Positions 10,670 to 19,531 of a DNA stretch of 64,000 nt are shown here, in pieces. The stretch is from Bog-473 sp963807675 (GTDB taxonomy: Bacteria; Actinomycetota; Acidimicrobiia; Acidimicrobiales; RAAP-2). The DNA lies in contig CAWECP010000002.1 of NCBI GenBank assembly GCA_963807675.1, forward strand, positions 62,001-126,000. The letters are read 5' to 3'. The position numbers and the translations under genes are program-made. The notes beneath the pieces are model-generated. The model was not told the origin of the DNA, searched no databases, and saw nothing but the letters and a program-made list of their open reading frames with translations. Numbering within the stretch: the first letter of the stretch is position 1; each line of letters opens with the position of its first letter.

Positions 10670-11290
10670 TCACATCGTCTTGGCGCGCAGCTGCGGGACG
10701 GCGTAGGGCGCGGCCGCCACGAAGGCGGCGATGAGGGCGAGGAAGGCCCCGAACTCCCAGCCCACGCCCGAGCCGCCCGGCTTGTCGATGAAGGCGATGA
10801 AGACCAGCACCAGGTTGACCACGGTCGCCACGATCATCGCCGTCAGGTGCGGGATCTGTCGGGGCGAACGGCAGGTTGCCCCAGCCGGCGATGCAGGCCA
10901 GGTAGGCCACGATCGCCAGGCAGATGATGAAGACCAGCCACAGGAAGCCGTGGGCCGACGTGCCGCTGGCCGTGACGATGAGCCGATGCACGGCTGACGC
11001 CGAACCACGAGAGGAACAGCGAGATCAGCAAGCACGAACGACGCGACGCCGGCGATCTTGTCGGCGAGCGTCAGCCGGTTCAGGTCGAACTTGTACGCCG
11101 GCAGCGAGGACGTTCCGCCCGACGCACCGGCCGGTGCGGCCGCCGGCGCCGGGGTGCCGGTGGCGGGTGCCGCGCTCGCGGCGGTCGGCCCGGTGGCGCC
11201 CGCGGCGGCGCTCAACGACGCGCCGCAGCTCGCACAGGTGGTGGCATCGTCCGCGGCCACGTTCTGACACTGGGGGCATGTCTTCGGCAT
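10670..11290 (-). CDS. Zinc-ribbon membrane protein (three frame breaks)
   Basis: The N-terminus is a classic zinc ribbon (CPQCQ ... CASCG, residues about 5-22). An Ala/Pro-rich linker and then four hydrophobic segments follow, including LLISLFLSWFGVS, FLWLVFIICLAIVAYLACIAGW, AMIVATVVNLVLVFIAF and FLALIAAFVAAAPYAV. The ATG at 11290 lies six bases after GGAGG. The frame changes near 11033, 10990 and 10860, each explained by one extra base. Function is unknown; proteins of this architecture are common hypothetical membrane proteins in actinobacteria. Confidence 0.6.
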   Translation of the reverse strand: MPKTCPQCQNVAADDATTCASCGASLSAAAGATGPTAASAAPATGTPAPAAAPAGASGGTSSLPAYKFDLNRLTLADKIAGVASFVLADLAVPLVVRRQPCIGSSSRPAARRPTASCGWSSSSAWRSWPTWPASPAGATCRSPRQIPHLTAMIVATVVNLVLVFIAFIDKPGGSGVGWEFGAFLALIAAFVAAAPYAVPQLRAKTM

Positions 11291-11466
11291 CACGGTCCTC
11301 CATCGGCTCGGGCGCCGGGAGACCTCCGCTCCCAGGCGCTCTGGTGACTCTTCGGTCCGGCGCGTCAGATACTACGGGGGTGGACCTGTCCTGCCCAGGG
11401 ATGCCGGGTGTCTGACGGGCCTTCAACAGCGCAGCTCACGGCTTCGTCGTGGGCTACCTGGGCACG

Positions 11467-12699
11467 CTACTCCTGCGGCGGTGCGTGCGCTCGGTTGTGC
11501 TGATGTGACACCGGGGGGGAGATCAGGGTGACACGGGCCACCGAATCGCCCCCCACGGCGACGCAGGCCGTGGTGGTCGGGCACGACAGCGCGGTGAGGG
11601 AAAGAGGTACGTAGGCCGCCAGCGAGGCCTTGAAGCTGGACCCGCCGTCGTTGCTCTGGGCCACCGCACCCGAGCTCACGGCCGGGCTGCCATCCCACTT
11701 GGTCCCCACCATGGCGCACACCTCGGCGGTCGGGCAGGCCAGGTCGAAGACGTCGTCCACGGGGACGGTCCCGGGGACGGCCGTCCAGGTGGCGCCGCCG
11801 TCGGCGCTGCGCAGGAGTTGACCCGCCGCCGGCACGACGTCGCTCACGGTCGTGGAGGTGCTCCCGCCGGAAAAGCAGACCGACACGCTGAGGCAGGCGG
11901 TGCTCTGCAGCGTGCCGATGCCGGAGGGCACGCTCGCGCTGGCCCAGGTCTGTCCACCGTCGTGGCTGACGGCGATGGCCCCGCTGCCGTGGCCCGCCGC
12001 CGTCGGCACGTAGCCGGCTACCAGGCAGGGACCGGCGGGCGTGCAGGTCAGCGCGCCGGTGGCGACGAAGGACGGCGGGAGGTTGCCCTCCTGGGTCCAG
12101 GTCTCGCCGAAGTCGGTGGTCTGCGAAGACCACGTGACGGTCCCGTTGCTCACCAGCGCCATGCACTCGGCCGCGCCCATGCACTCGATGCTGGTCATGG
12201 TGACGGCGCCGGTCGGGGTGGTGGCCGACACCCAGTGCTTCCCGGCGTCGTCGGTGGTGATCACCACACCGCTCGACATGCCGTTCGAGCCCACGGCGAT
12301 GCAGTCGGACTTGGTCGGACAGGCGATGCCGCTCAGCTCGGGCGTGTAGCCGCCGACGACACGCTGGGCCGACCACGTCGTGCCGCCGTCCGTGGTGGCG
12401 ACGACGACCGTCGCCGAGCCCGCCGGCATGGTGGCGTTGGGGCCGGGCACGCCCACCGCCCAGCAGTGCCGCGCGTCGGCGCACGACACCGCTCCGAGCT
12501 GGCCGGTCTGGCCCGGTGCGGGTTGGCCGACGGCCAGGGGACTCCCCCTCACCGCCCCCAGCACCCTTTCCGTGTTGACTGCGCCGGGGTGGCTCCCGAA
12601 GGAGCAGGCCGACGCGGTGACGGCCACCGCGACGAGCAGGAGTGCGGGGGCGCCGCGTCGCCCGGAACGCCGGTGTCGGGGCGCGATGCGTGGTGGCAC
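11467..12699 (-). CDS. Lipoprotein with sialidase-type Asp-boxes and seven C-x5-C repeats
   Basis: The product (410 residues from the GTG at 12699) has a basic N-terminus, a hydrophobic core and a lipobox ending in TASAC. It is therefore probably an exported lipoprotein with the cysteine near residue 32. The rest is a repeat protein. Seven copies of C-x5-C, often followed by AVG-like residues, alternate with six Asp-box motifs (TTDGGTTW, TTDDAGKHW, TTDFGETW, SHDGGQTW, SADGGATW, SNDGGSSF). That predicts a beta-propeller with one disulfide per blade. No sialidase catalytic arginines are evident, so an enzymatic role is not claimed. It is transcribed divergently from the protease gene. Confidence 0.75.
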   Translation of the reverse strand: MPPRIAPRHRRSGRRGAPALLLVAVAVTASACSFGSHPGAVNTERVLGAVRGSPLAVGQPAPGQTGQLGAVSCADARHCWAVGVPGPNATMPAGSATVVVATTDGGTTWSAQRVVGGYTPELSGIACPTKSDCIAVGSNGMSSGVVITTDDAGKHWVSATTPTGAVTMTSIECMGAAECMALVSNGTVTWSSQTTDFGETWTQEGNLPPSFVATGALTCTPAGPCLVAGYVPTAAGHGSGAIAVSHDGGQTWASASVPSGIGTLQSTACLSVSVCFSGGSTSTTVSDVVPAAGQLLRSADGGATWTAVPGTVPVDDVFDLACPTAEVCAMVGTKWDGSPAVSSGAVAQSNDGGSSFKASLAAYVPLSLTALSCPTTTACVAVGGDSVARVTLISPPVSHQHNRAHAPPQE

Positions 12700-12762
12700 G
12701 ACCGCAGAACAATAGCGGCGGGGGGCGTTAATTCGGCCGCACCGTTCGCTACCCTCGACGCG

Positions 12763-13947
12763 GTGGACTGGGTGGACCTGCTGATCATCGGGCTGATGCT
12801 GCTCGCCGGCGTCCACGGCCTGCGGCTCGGTGCGTTGGTCCAGCTCCTCACGTTCGGCGGGTTCTGGCTGGGGTTCCTGCTGGGCACCCTGGTCTGGGTC
12901 CCCACGCTGCACACGTCCCACGACAGCGCCACCCGCTCGGTGGTCATCGTCGGGCTGGTCATCATGACGGCCTGCGTGTTCGGCTACCTGGGGCGGGTCA
13001 TCGGCACCTACTCCAACGTCACCTTGCGGCGGCACCACCTGGGCGGTGTCGACGCCGCGCTCGGCGTGGGGGTGGCCGTGGTCGCCGTGCTGCTGTCGGT
13101 GTGGCTGGTGGCGGCCGTCATCTCCTCGCCCAACAGCCGCTTCACCTCGCTCGATGCCGCCGTGGCCCGCTCGGACATCTTGCACTCGATCGACCGCATC
13201 CTCCCGCAGGCCCCGTCGGTCTTCGGCGACCTGCAGACGTTCCTGAACGACCAGGGTTTTCCCCAGGTCTTCTCGACGCTCACGCCGCCGTCGACCCCCT
13301 CGGTCTCGACGCCGACCGACGCCGAGACCCGCGCCCTGGCGGACCCGGCCGTCTTCTCGACGGTCAAGGTCCTCGGCATGGCCTGCACCAACGAGCAGGA
13401 GGGATCGGGCTTCGTGGTGGGCAAGGGCCTGGTGGCCACCAACGCCCACGTCGTGGCCGGCGAGAGCAACGGCAACACGCAGATTCTGGTCGGGAACAAC
13501 GCCTACAACGCCACGCCGGTCTTCTTCGATCCCTCCTTCGACCTGGCCATCCTGCGCACCGACGCGCCGCTGGGACCGGTCCTCACCATCAGCCCGGGCA
13601 TCGTGAATCGTGGCACCCAGGCCGCCATCCTCGGCTACCCAGAGGACGGACCGCTCACCATCGACCCGGCCGGCGTGACCGAGGAGGTGACGGCCATCGG
13701 CAAGGACATCTACAACAACGGGTCGGTGACCCGAGGCGTGTACGCGCTCGACGCCGACGTGCTGCCCGGCAATTCCGGCGGCCCGCTGGTCGGCCCGGGC
13801 GGGCAGGTCATCGGCGTCGTCTTCTCCCGCTCGACCGTCTACAACGACGTCGGCTACGCCCTTACTTCACCGGGGGTGCTCTCCCGGGTCCAGGAGGCCG
13901 AGTCCCGCCACTCGGCGGTGAGCACGGGCCCTTGTATCTCCGGTTGA
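12763..13947 (+). CDS. MarP-like membrane serine protease (CvpA-type membrane domain plus trypsin-like protease)
   Basis: The 394-residue protein has about four N-terminal membrane helices of CvpA type (VDLLIIGLMLLAGVHGLRLG onward). A linker and a chymotrypsin-fold protease follow. The triad is visible as H229 (ATNAHVVAG), D260 (PSFDLAILR) and S338 (PGNSGGPLV). Two cysteines, one before the protease core (MACTNEQ) and one at the C-terminus (TGPCISG), may form a disulfide. The arrangement matches mycobacterial MarP (Rv3671c), a periplasmic protease needed for acid and oxidative stress survival. That role is inferred for this organism. The GTG start is chosen because it begins the first helix. 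Confidence 0.85.
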   Translation: MDWVDLLIIGLMLLAGVHGLRLGALVQLLTFGGFWLGFLLGTLVWVPTLHTSHDSATRSVVIVGLVIMTACVFGYLGRVIGTYSNVTLRRHHLGGVDAALGVGVAVVAVLLSVWLVAAVISSPNSRFTSLDAAVARSDILHSIDRILPQAPSVFGDLQTFLNDQGFPQVFSTLTPPSTPSVSTPTDAETRALADPAVFSTVKVLGMACTNEQEGSGFVVGKGLVATNAHVVAGESNGNTQILVGNNAYNATPVFFDPSFDLAILRTDAPLGPVLTISPGIVNRGTQAAILGYPEDGPLTIDPAGVTEEVTAIGKDIYNNGSVTRGVYALDADVLPGNSGGPLVGPGGQVIGVVFSRSTVYNDVGYALTSPGVLSRVQEAESRHSAVSTGPCISG

Positions 13948-13962
13948 GGCAAGAATGAGGCC

Positions 13963-15867
13963 ATGAGCCAGCGCATCGAGGATTACGCCGTCATCGGCGA
14001 CCTGCACACGGCCGCCCTGGTCGGGATGGACGGCTCCATCGATTGGCTGTGCCTGCCCCACTTCGACTCGCCGTCGTGCTTCACCCGGTTGCTCGGCGAG
14101 GACGGCCACGGCTTCTGGAAGATCGCTCCGGTGGGTGCGCCGGCCACCATTGTGGCCACCCGGCGCTGGTACCGGGCCGACACCCTCGTGCTCGAGACCG
14201 AATTCGACACGCCGACGGGGACGGTCCGCATCACCGATTGCATGCCCGTGCGCGACAGCCATCCGCATCTGGTGCGCTCCGTGGAGGGGATCAGCGGGTC
14301 GGTCGACATGCGCATGGAGCTGACCGTGCGCTTCGACTACGGCGAGGTCGTCCCCTGGGTGACCACGGACGACGGCTTGTCGCGCTTCACGGCGGGGCCC
14401 GACTCGGTGGCGCTGTGGCACCGGGTCGAGCTCGAGGGCAAGGGCCTGAGCTCGGTGGCGGACTTCACGGTGACCGCAAACCAACGCTTCCCGTTCACCC
14501 TCGTCTGGTACCCGTCCCACGAAGAGCCGCCGCCGCCGCTCGACAGCTACTACGCGGTGCACTTGACCGAGGCCTACTGGTCCGAGTGGGCCGAGCTCTG
14601 CTGCTACAACGGTCCGTACAAGGACGCGGTCGTCCGTTCGCTGATCACGCTCAAGGCCCTGACCTACGAGCCCACCGGCGGCATCGTCGCCGCCGCGACC
14701 ACCTCCCTGCCCGAGGCGCTCGGGGGCAACCGCAACTGGGACTACCGCTTCTGCTGGTTGCGCGACGCCACGCTGACGCTGGAGGCGCTGATGCGGGGCG
14801 GCTACTACACCGAGGCCATGGCCTGGCGCGACTGGCTGCTGCGTGCCGTGGCCGGTGACGTCACGAAGCTCCAGATCATGTACGGCGCCGCCGGGGAACG
14901 GCGCCTCGACGAGTGGGAGGCGGACTGGCTCCCCGGATACGAGAATTCGGCCCCGGTGCGTATCGGGAACGCCGCGTCGGAGCAGTACCAGCTCGACGTC
15001 TACGGCGAAGTCATGTCGGCCCTGTACTCGTCCGCCCACAGCGAGGGGGTGCACAGCCGGGCCGCCTGGGCCCTGCAGACCCAGCTGATCGATTTCATCG
15101 AGACGGGCTGGAAGGAACCCGACGACGGCATCTGGGAGGTGCGCGGACCGCGGCGGCACTTCACGCACTCCAAGGTCATGGCGTGGGTGGCCGTCGACCG
15201 CGCCGTGCGCACCCTCGAGCAGTGGCCCGAGCTCAAGGGTCCCCTGGACAAATGGCGCACGCTGCGAGACGACATCTTCAACGAGGTGTGCGAGAAGGGT
15301 TACAACGAAGAGGTCGGCGCCTTCACGCAGTACTACGGCTGCGACCAGCTCGACGCCAGCGTGTTGATGATCCCGCTCGTGGGATTCCTGCCCCCCGAGG
15401 ACCCACGGGTGGTGTCGACGGTCGAGGCGATTCAACGCGGTCTCGTCGACCACGGGTTCGTCCTGCGCTACCGCACCAGCGACGACGGCGCCGTGGACGG
15501 CCTGACCGGACGGGAGGGGGCCTTCCTGGCCTGCTCCTTCTGGCTGGTGGACTGCCTCCACATGATCGGGCGCGAGGAGGAGGCGGTGGACCTGTTCGAG
15601 CGGCTGCTGGCGTTGCGCAACGAGCTCGGCCTGCTCTCGGAGGAATACGACCCCTACGCGGGGCGCCTGGTGGGCAACTTCCCCCAGGCCTTCTCCCACG
15701 TGTCGCTGATCAACTCCGCCTTCCGGCTGGGCGGCTCGGACCCCCTGGTGCCGATGCGTTCCGCCGAGAGAAAGGTGGACGACCGGTCCGTCACCGCACC
15801 CGTCATGCAGCGCATGAAGCGAGTCGGCCGGATCAACGTGAAGCGACGCGCCGGGGCGCAGCGCTGA
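13963..15867 (+). CDS. Glycoside hydrolase family 15 protein (glucoamylase/trehalase type)
   Basis: This 634-residue protein is a full-length GH15 member. The N-terminus RIEDYAVIGDLHTAALVGMDGSIDWLCLP is a very common actinobacterial GH15 signature. The (alpha/alpha)6 catalytic part contains LGGNRNWDYRFCWLRDATLTL and REGAFLACSFWLVDCL, where catalytic glutamates are expected. It probably cleaves alpha-glucosidic bonds, for example in trehalose or glucans; mycobacterial relatives act on trehalose. There is no signal peptide, so the enzyme is cytoplasmic. It follows the MarP-like gene by only 15 bp, suggesting one transcript. Confidence 0.88.
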   Translation: MSQRIEDYAVIGDLHTAALVGMDGSIDWLCLPHFDSPSCFTRLLGEDGHGFWKIAPVGAPATIVATRRWYRADTLVLETEFDTPTGTVRITDCMPVRDSHPHLVRSVEGISGSVDMRMELTVRFDYGEVVPWVTTDDGLSRFTAGPDSVALWHRVELEGKGLSSVADFTVTANQRFPFTLVWYPSHEEPPPPLDSYYAVHLTEAYWSEWAELCCYNGPYKDAVVRSLITLKALTYEPTGGIVAAATTSLPEALGGNRNWDYRFCWLRDATLTLEALMRGGYYTEAMAWRDWLLRAVAGDVTKLQIMYGAAGERRLDEWEADWLPGYENSAPVRIGNAASEQYQLDVYGEVMSALYSSAHSEGVHSRAAWALQTQLIDFIETGWKEPDDGIWEVRGPRRHFTHSKVMAWVAVDRAVRTLEQWPELKGPLDKWRTLRDDIFNEVCEKGYNEEVGAFTQYYGCDQLDASVLMIPLVGFLPPEDPRVVSTVEAIQRGLVDHGFVLRYRTSDDGAVDGLTGREGAFLACSFWLVDCLHMIGREEEAVDLFERLLALRNELGLLSEEYDPYAGRLVGNFPQAFSHVSLINSAFRLGGSDPLVPMRSAERKVDDRSVTAPVMQRMKRVGRINVKRRAGAQR

Positions 15868-15883
15868 GCGGAGCCGTGACCTC

Positions 15884-16903
15884 GTGAGCGGGACGCACTC
15901 CCACGGCGGGCACCCGCACCGGCACGCCGACGCCGGGCTGCACGTGCACGACCCCGAGAGCGGCGACGCCATTCCGGCCGTGCCGCCACCGCGGGCCATC
16001 GCCGAGGGCGTGCTCGAGATCGACACGCTGCTCGGCGGCTGGGAGCACGTCACCGCCGGCTACCTCATTGAGGGCACGGCGCCGGTGCTGATCGAGACGG
16101 GGAGCCAGACCTCGGTGCCCGTGCTGCTGGCCGCGTTGGGCCAGATCGGGGTGGGACCGGCCGAGCTGGCCGGGGTCGCGGTCACTCACATCCATCTCGA
16201 CCACGCCGGCGGCGTCGGTGACGTGGCCCGCGCCTTCCCGTCGGCTCGCGTCTACGTGCACGAGAAGGGGGCACGGCACCTGGCCGATCCCACCCGCCTC
16301 ATCGACTCGGCCGCCCTCGTCTACGGCCCGCTGCTCGACTCGCTCTACGGGCGGCTCGACCCGACCCCGCCCGAGCGGCTGCACGTGCTCGACGACGGCG
16401 AGGAGATCGAGGTCGGCCCGGGGCGCACCTTGACCGCCGTCGACTCGCCGGGCCACGCCAAGCACCACCTCGGGCTGCACGACTCTCTGAGCGGGGTGCT
16501 CTTCGCCGGCGACGCCGTCGGCGTGAAGCTGCCCGACGGCGGCGTCCTGCGCCCCTCGACCCCGCCGCCCGACTTCGACCTCGACCAGGCCATCACCTCG
16601 CTGGCCAAGTTCGCGGCCCGCCGGCCCACGGGCATCGCGCTGGCCCACTACGGATTGCTCGAACAACCCGAGGAGCTCCTGGCCGAGGCTGAGCAGACGC
16701 TGCGCGAGTGGGCCGAGACGGCCGAGCAGGCCTACCGGGAGGGCCGGGACATCGCCGACGCCCTGTCGGCCCGCTTCGATCCGCTCTTGGCCGACATCGA
16801 CGCCGCCCACAAGGAGAAGCTCGACATCATGAACGGCGTCCACTCGAACGCGGCGGGCTTCCGCCGTTGGCTCGAGCAGCGCGACAAGGCCGCCCCGACC
16901 TGA
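15884..16903 (+). CDS. MBL-fold metallo-hydrolase with a histidine-rich N-terminus
   Basis: The 339-residue protein carries the metallo-beta-lactamase motif THIHLDHAGG near the middle of the fold. Downstream metal ligands are likely in DSPGHAKHHLG, LFAGDAVG and LAHYG. The first 25 residues contain nine histidines (HSHGGHPHRH, then HVHD), which could store or deliver metal. The reaction is unknown: the family includes glyoxalase II-like and lactonase enzymes. The gene lies 16 bp behind the GH15 gene, so it is probably in the same operon. The GTG start is the only one that keeps the His-rich segment. Confidence 0.83.
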   Translation: MSGTHSHGGHPHRHADAGLHVHDPESGDAIPAVPPPRAIAEGVLEIDTLLGGWEHVTAGYLIEGTAPVLIETGSQTSVPVLLAALGQIGVGPAELAGVAVTHIHLDHAGGVGDVARAFPSARVYVHEKGARHLADPTRLIDSAALVYGPLLDSLYGRLDPTPPERLHVLDDGEEIEVGPGRTLTAVDSPGHAKHHLGLHDSLSGVLFAGDAVGVKLPDGGVLRPSTPPPDFDLDQAITSLAKFAARRPTGIALAHYGLLEQPEELLAEAEQTLREWAETAEQAYREGRDIADALSARFDPLLADIDAAHKEKLDIMNGVHSNAAGFRRWLEQRDKAAPT

Positions 16904-16963
16904 GGCTGTCCGCCCGGCGCGTCCACCGTCAGGGGCGTCGCCACCCCGGCGTCATGTAGGGAA

Positions 16964-17236
16964 TCAGACGACGAGCTTGGCCCGGAGCTCCTCTTGGCGC
17001 ACCTCGAAGTCGTCGAGGGAGATGCGCCCCTCGGCCAGGTCCTCGTGGAGGGCGGCGAACTGCTCGAGCAGCTTGGTCTGGTCGACCTCCCCGCCCGACG
17101 GCGAGTCCGGCGCGTGCTCGCTGGCGGCCGCCTTGTCCTCGCGCCGCGACAGGCGGTCGTCCATCTTGGCCTTGGCCCGATCCTTCTTGGCCTGGTCGCG
17201 CTGCAATTTCCCGAATGTCGAACGTGCACGTGCCAC
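16964..17236 (-). CDS. Small SHOCT-like protein of unknown function
   Basis: This is a 90-residue soluble protein. The N-terminal half is very basic and charged (FGKLQRDQAKKDRAKAKMDD). The C-terminal 40 residues (LLEQFAALHEDLAEGRISLDDFEVRQEELRAKL) resemble the SHOCT short C-terminal domain, which often ends oligomerising or membrane-linked proteins. The GTG start follows GGAG with six bases spacing. It converges on the MBL gene and has the tRNA-Ser gene on its upstream side. Confidence 0.65.
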   Translation of the reverse strand: MARARSTFGKLQRDQAKKDRAKAKMDDRLSRREDKAAASEHAPDSPSGGEVDQTKLLEQFAALHEDLAEGRISLDDFEVRQEELRAKLVV

Positions 17237-17326
17237 GGTTGACTCCTTTCCGGCCGCCCGGGGACGGCCAGGTGGTACTGCTGTAATCGCATTCGCCCAA
17301 ATGCGACGGGCCTTCAGGGCCCCGAG

Positions 17327-17412
17327 CGGAGGAGGTGGGATTTGAACCCACGGTGCCCATGAGGCACAACGGTTTTCGAGACCGTCCGATTCGGCCGCTC
17401 TCGCACTCCTCC
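17327..17412 (-). tRNA. tRNA-Ser (anticodon CGA)
   Basis: On the minus strand the acceptor stem GGAGGAG pairs with CTCCTCC. The anticodon loop is CTCGAAA with anticodon CGA, a long variable arm typical of serine tRNAs is present, and the T-loop reads GGTTCAAATCC. The discriminator is G. CCA is not encoded. Confidence 0.95.
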
Positions 17413-17423
17413 GGGCGGAGAGC

Positions 17424-17898
<475 letters not shown>

Positions 17899-18030
17899 GG
17901 CGTCGTCGTCGCTCAGCGGAGCGTGGTCGGGGACGGGGCTGTCGACGGTGGCGATGCCCCAGTATGGGCGGCGCCGGGCCCCAGGTCCCGCGCCCGCTCC
18001 GGCGGGCGCATGCGAGCCAAGTCCGAGAAG

Positions 18031-18115
18031 CGGAGGAGGTGGGATTTGAACCCACGGTTGGTTGCCCAACACACGATTTCCAGTCGTGCCGATTCGGCCG
18101 CTCTCGCACTCCTCC
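18031..18115 (-). tRNA. tRNA-Ser (anticodon GGA)
   Basis: On the minus strand the acceptor GGAGGAG pairs with CTCCTCC. The anticodon loop CTGGAAA has anticodon GGA, with a long variable arm and T-loop GGTTCAAATCC. It shares acceptor, D-arm and T-arm sequence with the tRNA-Ser(CGA) on the other side of tadA, so the two are paralogues. Confidence 0.95.
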
Positions 18116-18272
18116 CGAGCTGCAGCGTGGTCAGGCTAACGGCCCCGGGACACCCGGATCGGCCGACGTCGGGGCCCGCCGGCGTCGGTGGAACGGCGCC
18201 AGCGGGCAACCGCCCTCACCAGGGCTGACGCACCGCTCGCCGGGTCCCGGCCGGCGATGCATGTCACGTGTG

Positions 18273-18327
18273 GGTAACCTGTGGTTAACTTTTAGGTCAT
18301 TGGTAGTTCACCTTCGTGTAACCTAAT
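18273..18327 (+). promoter_or_regulatory. Operator array of five 11-bp direct repeats before the stress-protein pair
   Basis: Five consecutive 11-bp units begin GGTAACC, GTTAACT, GGTCATT, GTTCACC and TGTAACC, each followed by a 4-bp spacer. This is the geometry bound by OmpR-family response regulators (PhoP, GlnR and MtrA of actinobacteria all read 11-bp-spaced direct repeats). TAATGT at 18324-18329 fits a -10 box at the downstream edge. Which regulator binds cannot be told from sequence. Confidence 0.6.
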
Positions 18328-18379
18328 GTGAGGAGTCCGCCCGCAGCAGGCGGGTCACGGGGAAACCGGAGTGAGAGAC

Positions 18380-18898
18380 ATGGACGCAACCGGAAGCTCG
18401 AAGGGGGCCACAGGATTCGGGCGCATGCTGGTGGTGCTCGACGGATCGGCCGACGCCGAGGCGGCCGCCGGCTTCGTCGAAGGCGCTACGGGCCGCTTCG
18501 GCACCGTCGCCTCGTTCCTGGACGTCGCCGAGCAGACGGCGCCGCACCGCCGCGAGCGGGTGACCCGCAGCATCCGCAACGGTCGCCACGCCACCATCTG
18601 CCGGGTGAGCGGCCCCACTCAGGGCGCCCGCAACCGGCTGCTGGCCCACCGCATCACCGAGGCGGCCCGCGAATCGGGCGCCGACGTGATCGTGCTCGGC
18701 GTCGACCACCGGCGGCTGGCCCACCACCGCCTGGCGGCCAGCCTGCGCAGCCGGCTGACGTCGGCGACCGACCTGCCCGTGCTGGTGGCCCCGACCGCCG
18801 GGAGCGGCCGGACGGGTGAGCCCGGCGCCGGCGGTCACACGGAGCGCCCCGGCGAGCAGGCCAAGGCAGCCGACGCGGGGCGGTTGGCCCATGTTTGA
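18380..18898 (+). CDS. Universal stress protein family protein (first of a pair)
   Basis: The 172-residue protein has a USP-like alpha/beta domain: MLVVLDGSADAEAAAGF at the start, then RITEAARESGADVIVLGVDH, and SATDLPVLVAPT at the end. The usual GxxGS nucleotide loop is not clear, so ATP binding is uncertain. The ATG is chosen over a GTG nine bases upstream because GGAG stands eight bases before it. A Gly/Glu-rich tail of about 30 residues follows the domain. The gene overlaps the second USP gene by 8 bp, so the two are translated together. The upstream 11-bp repeat array suggests response-regulator control. Confidence 0.72.
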   Translation: MDATGSSKGATGFGRMLVVLDGSADAEAAAGFVEGATGRFGTVASFLDVAEQTAPHRRERVTRSIRNGRHATICRVSGPTQGARNRLLAHRITEAARESGADVIVLGVDHRRLAHHRLAASLRSRLTSATDLPVLVAPTAGSGRTGEPGAGGHTERPGEQAKAADAGRLAHV

Positions 18899-19304
18899 GA
18901 CCGTCGTCGTGGGGGCCGACGACTCCGCGGGCGCGGCCAAGGCCATCCGGCGCGCCCTGGACCTGGTGCGGACCTCGGGCGGGACGCTGCACGTGGTCTC
19001 CGCCCTGCGCCCCAAGGAGGAGGCGCCGCCCGCCCTGCCCGAGGAGTTCCGCTACACCTACCTCGGCGCCGGTGCGACCGACTGGCTGCACGGCCGGCTG
19101 CACGCGACCGCCGAGCAGGAGCACCTCCACGTCGAGACGCACCCGGTGCTGGCCGACCCGGTCGACGCCATCACCCGGGTGGCGGCCGAGCAGGAGGCGG
19201 ACCTGATCATCGTGGGGTCGCGGGACCACCACGGGACCCGCCGGCTGTCCGGTGTGCCGAGGGGGGTCATGGACCGGGCCTCCTGCGCCGTGCTCGTCGT
19301 GTAA
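18891..19304 (+). CDS. Universal stress protein (second of a pair)
   Basis: The 137-residue product is a single USP domain. The N-terminal strand reads ETVVVGADDSAGAAKAIRRAL and the late segment reads EQEADLIIVGSRDHHGTRRLSGVPRGVMDRASCAVLVV. The GS-x-x-H-x-G-x-x-R-x-x-x-G-x-V pattern resembles the ATP-binding loop of the family. Its ATG lies inside the last codons of the first USP gene, implying coupled translation. The role is probably in survival under stress or starvation; no partner is evident. Confidence 0.85.
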   Translation: MFETVVVGADDSAGAAKAIRRALDLVRTSGGTLHVVSALRPKEEAPPALPEEFRYTYLGAGATDWLHGRLHATAEQEHLHVETHPVLADPVDAITRVAAEQEADLIIVGSRDHHGTRRLSGVPRGVMDRASCAVLVV

Positions 19305-19373
19305 GCGAGGTCCGCCCGCCCGCCCCGTCGGGGGCGAGCCGCTAACCTGGTCAGCCGCACGTTCCCGATGCTG

Positions 19374-19485
19374 GGTGCGGCGGCCGGGTCCTACGCAACG
19401 GCCGCTCGTGAATCGAGTCAGGGTCGGAAGGCAGCAGCTCTCAGCGGGTCTGGTTGGGTGCCGTAGCCAACCTGGCCGCCGTACC
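19374..19485 (+). ncRNA. ffs: Signal recognition particle RNA (4.5S type)
   Basis: The conserved SRP core is present: GTCAGGGTCGGAAGGCAGCAGC holds the GGAA tetraloop and the asymmetric loop bound by Ffh. The outer ends pair over at least 11 bp (19379-19389 with 19470-19480), and a few more pairs extend this to about 19374-19485. The position directly upstream of dnaX is common in actinobacteria. Exact ends are estimated from the pairing. Confidence 0.88.
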
Positions 19486-19531
19486 GAGCACCGGGACGTG
19501 CTGTCGGAGCGCATGGGTAGGCTCGCCCGAC

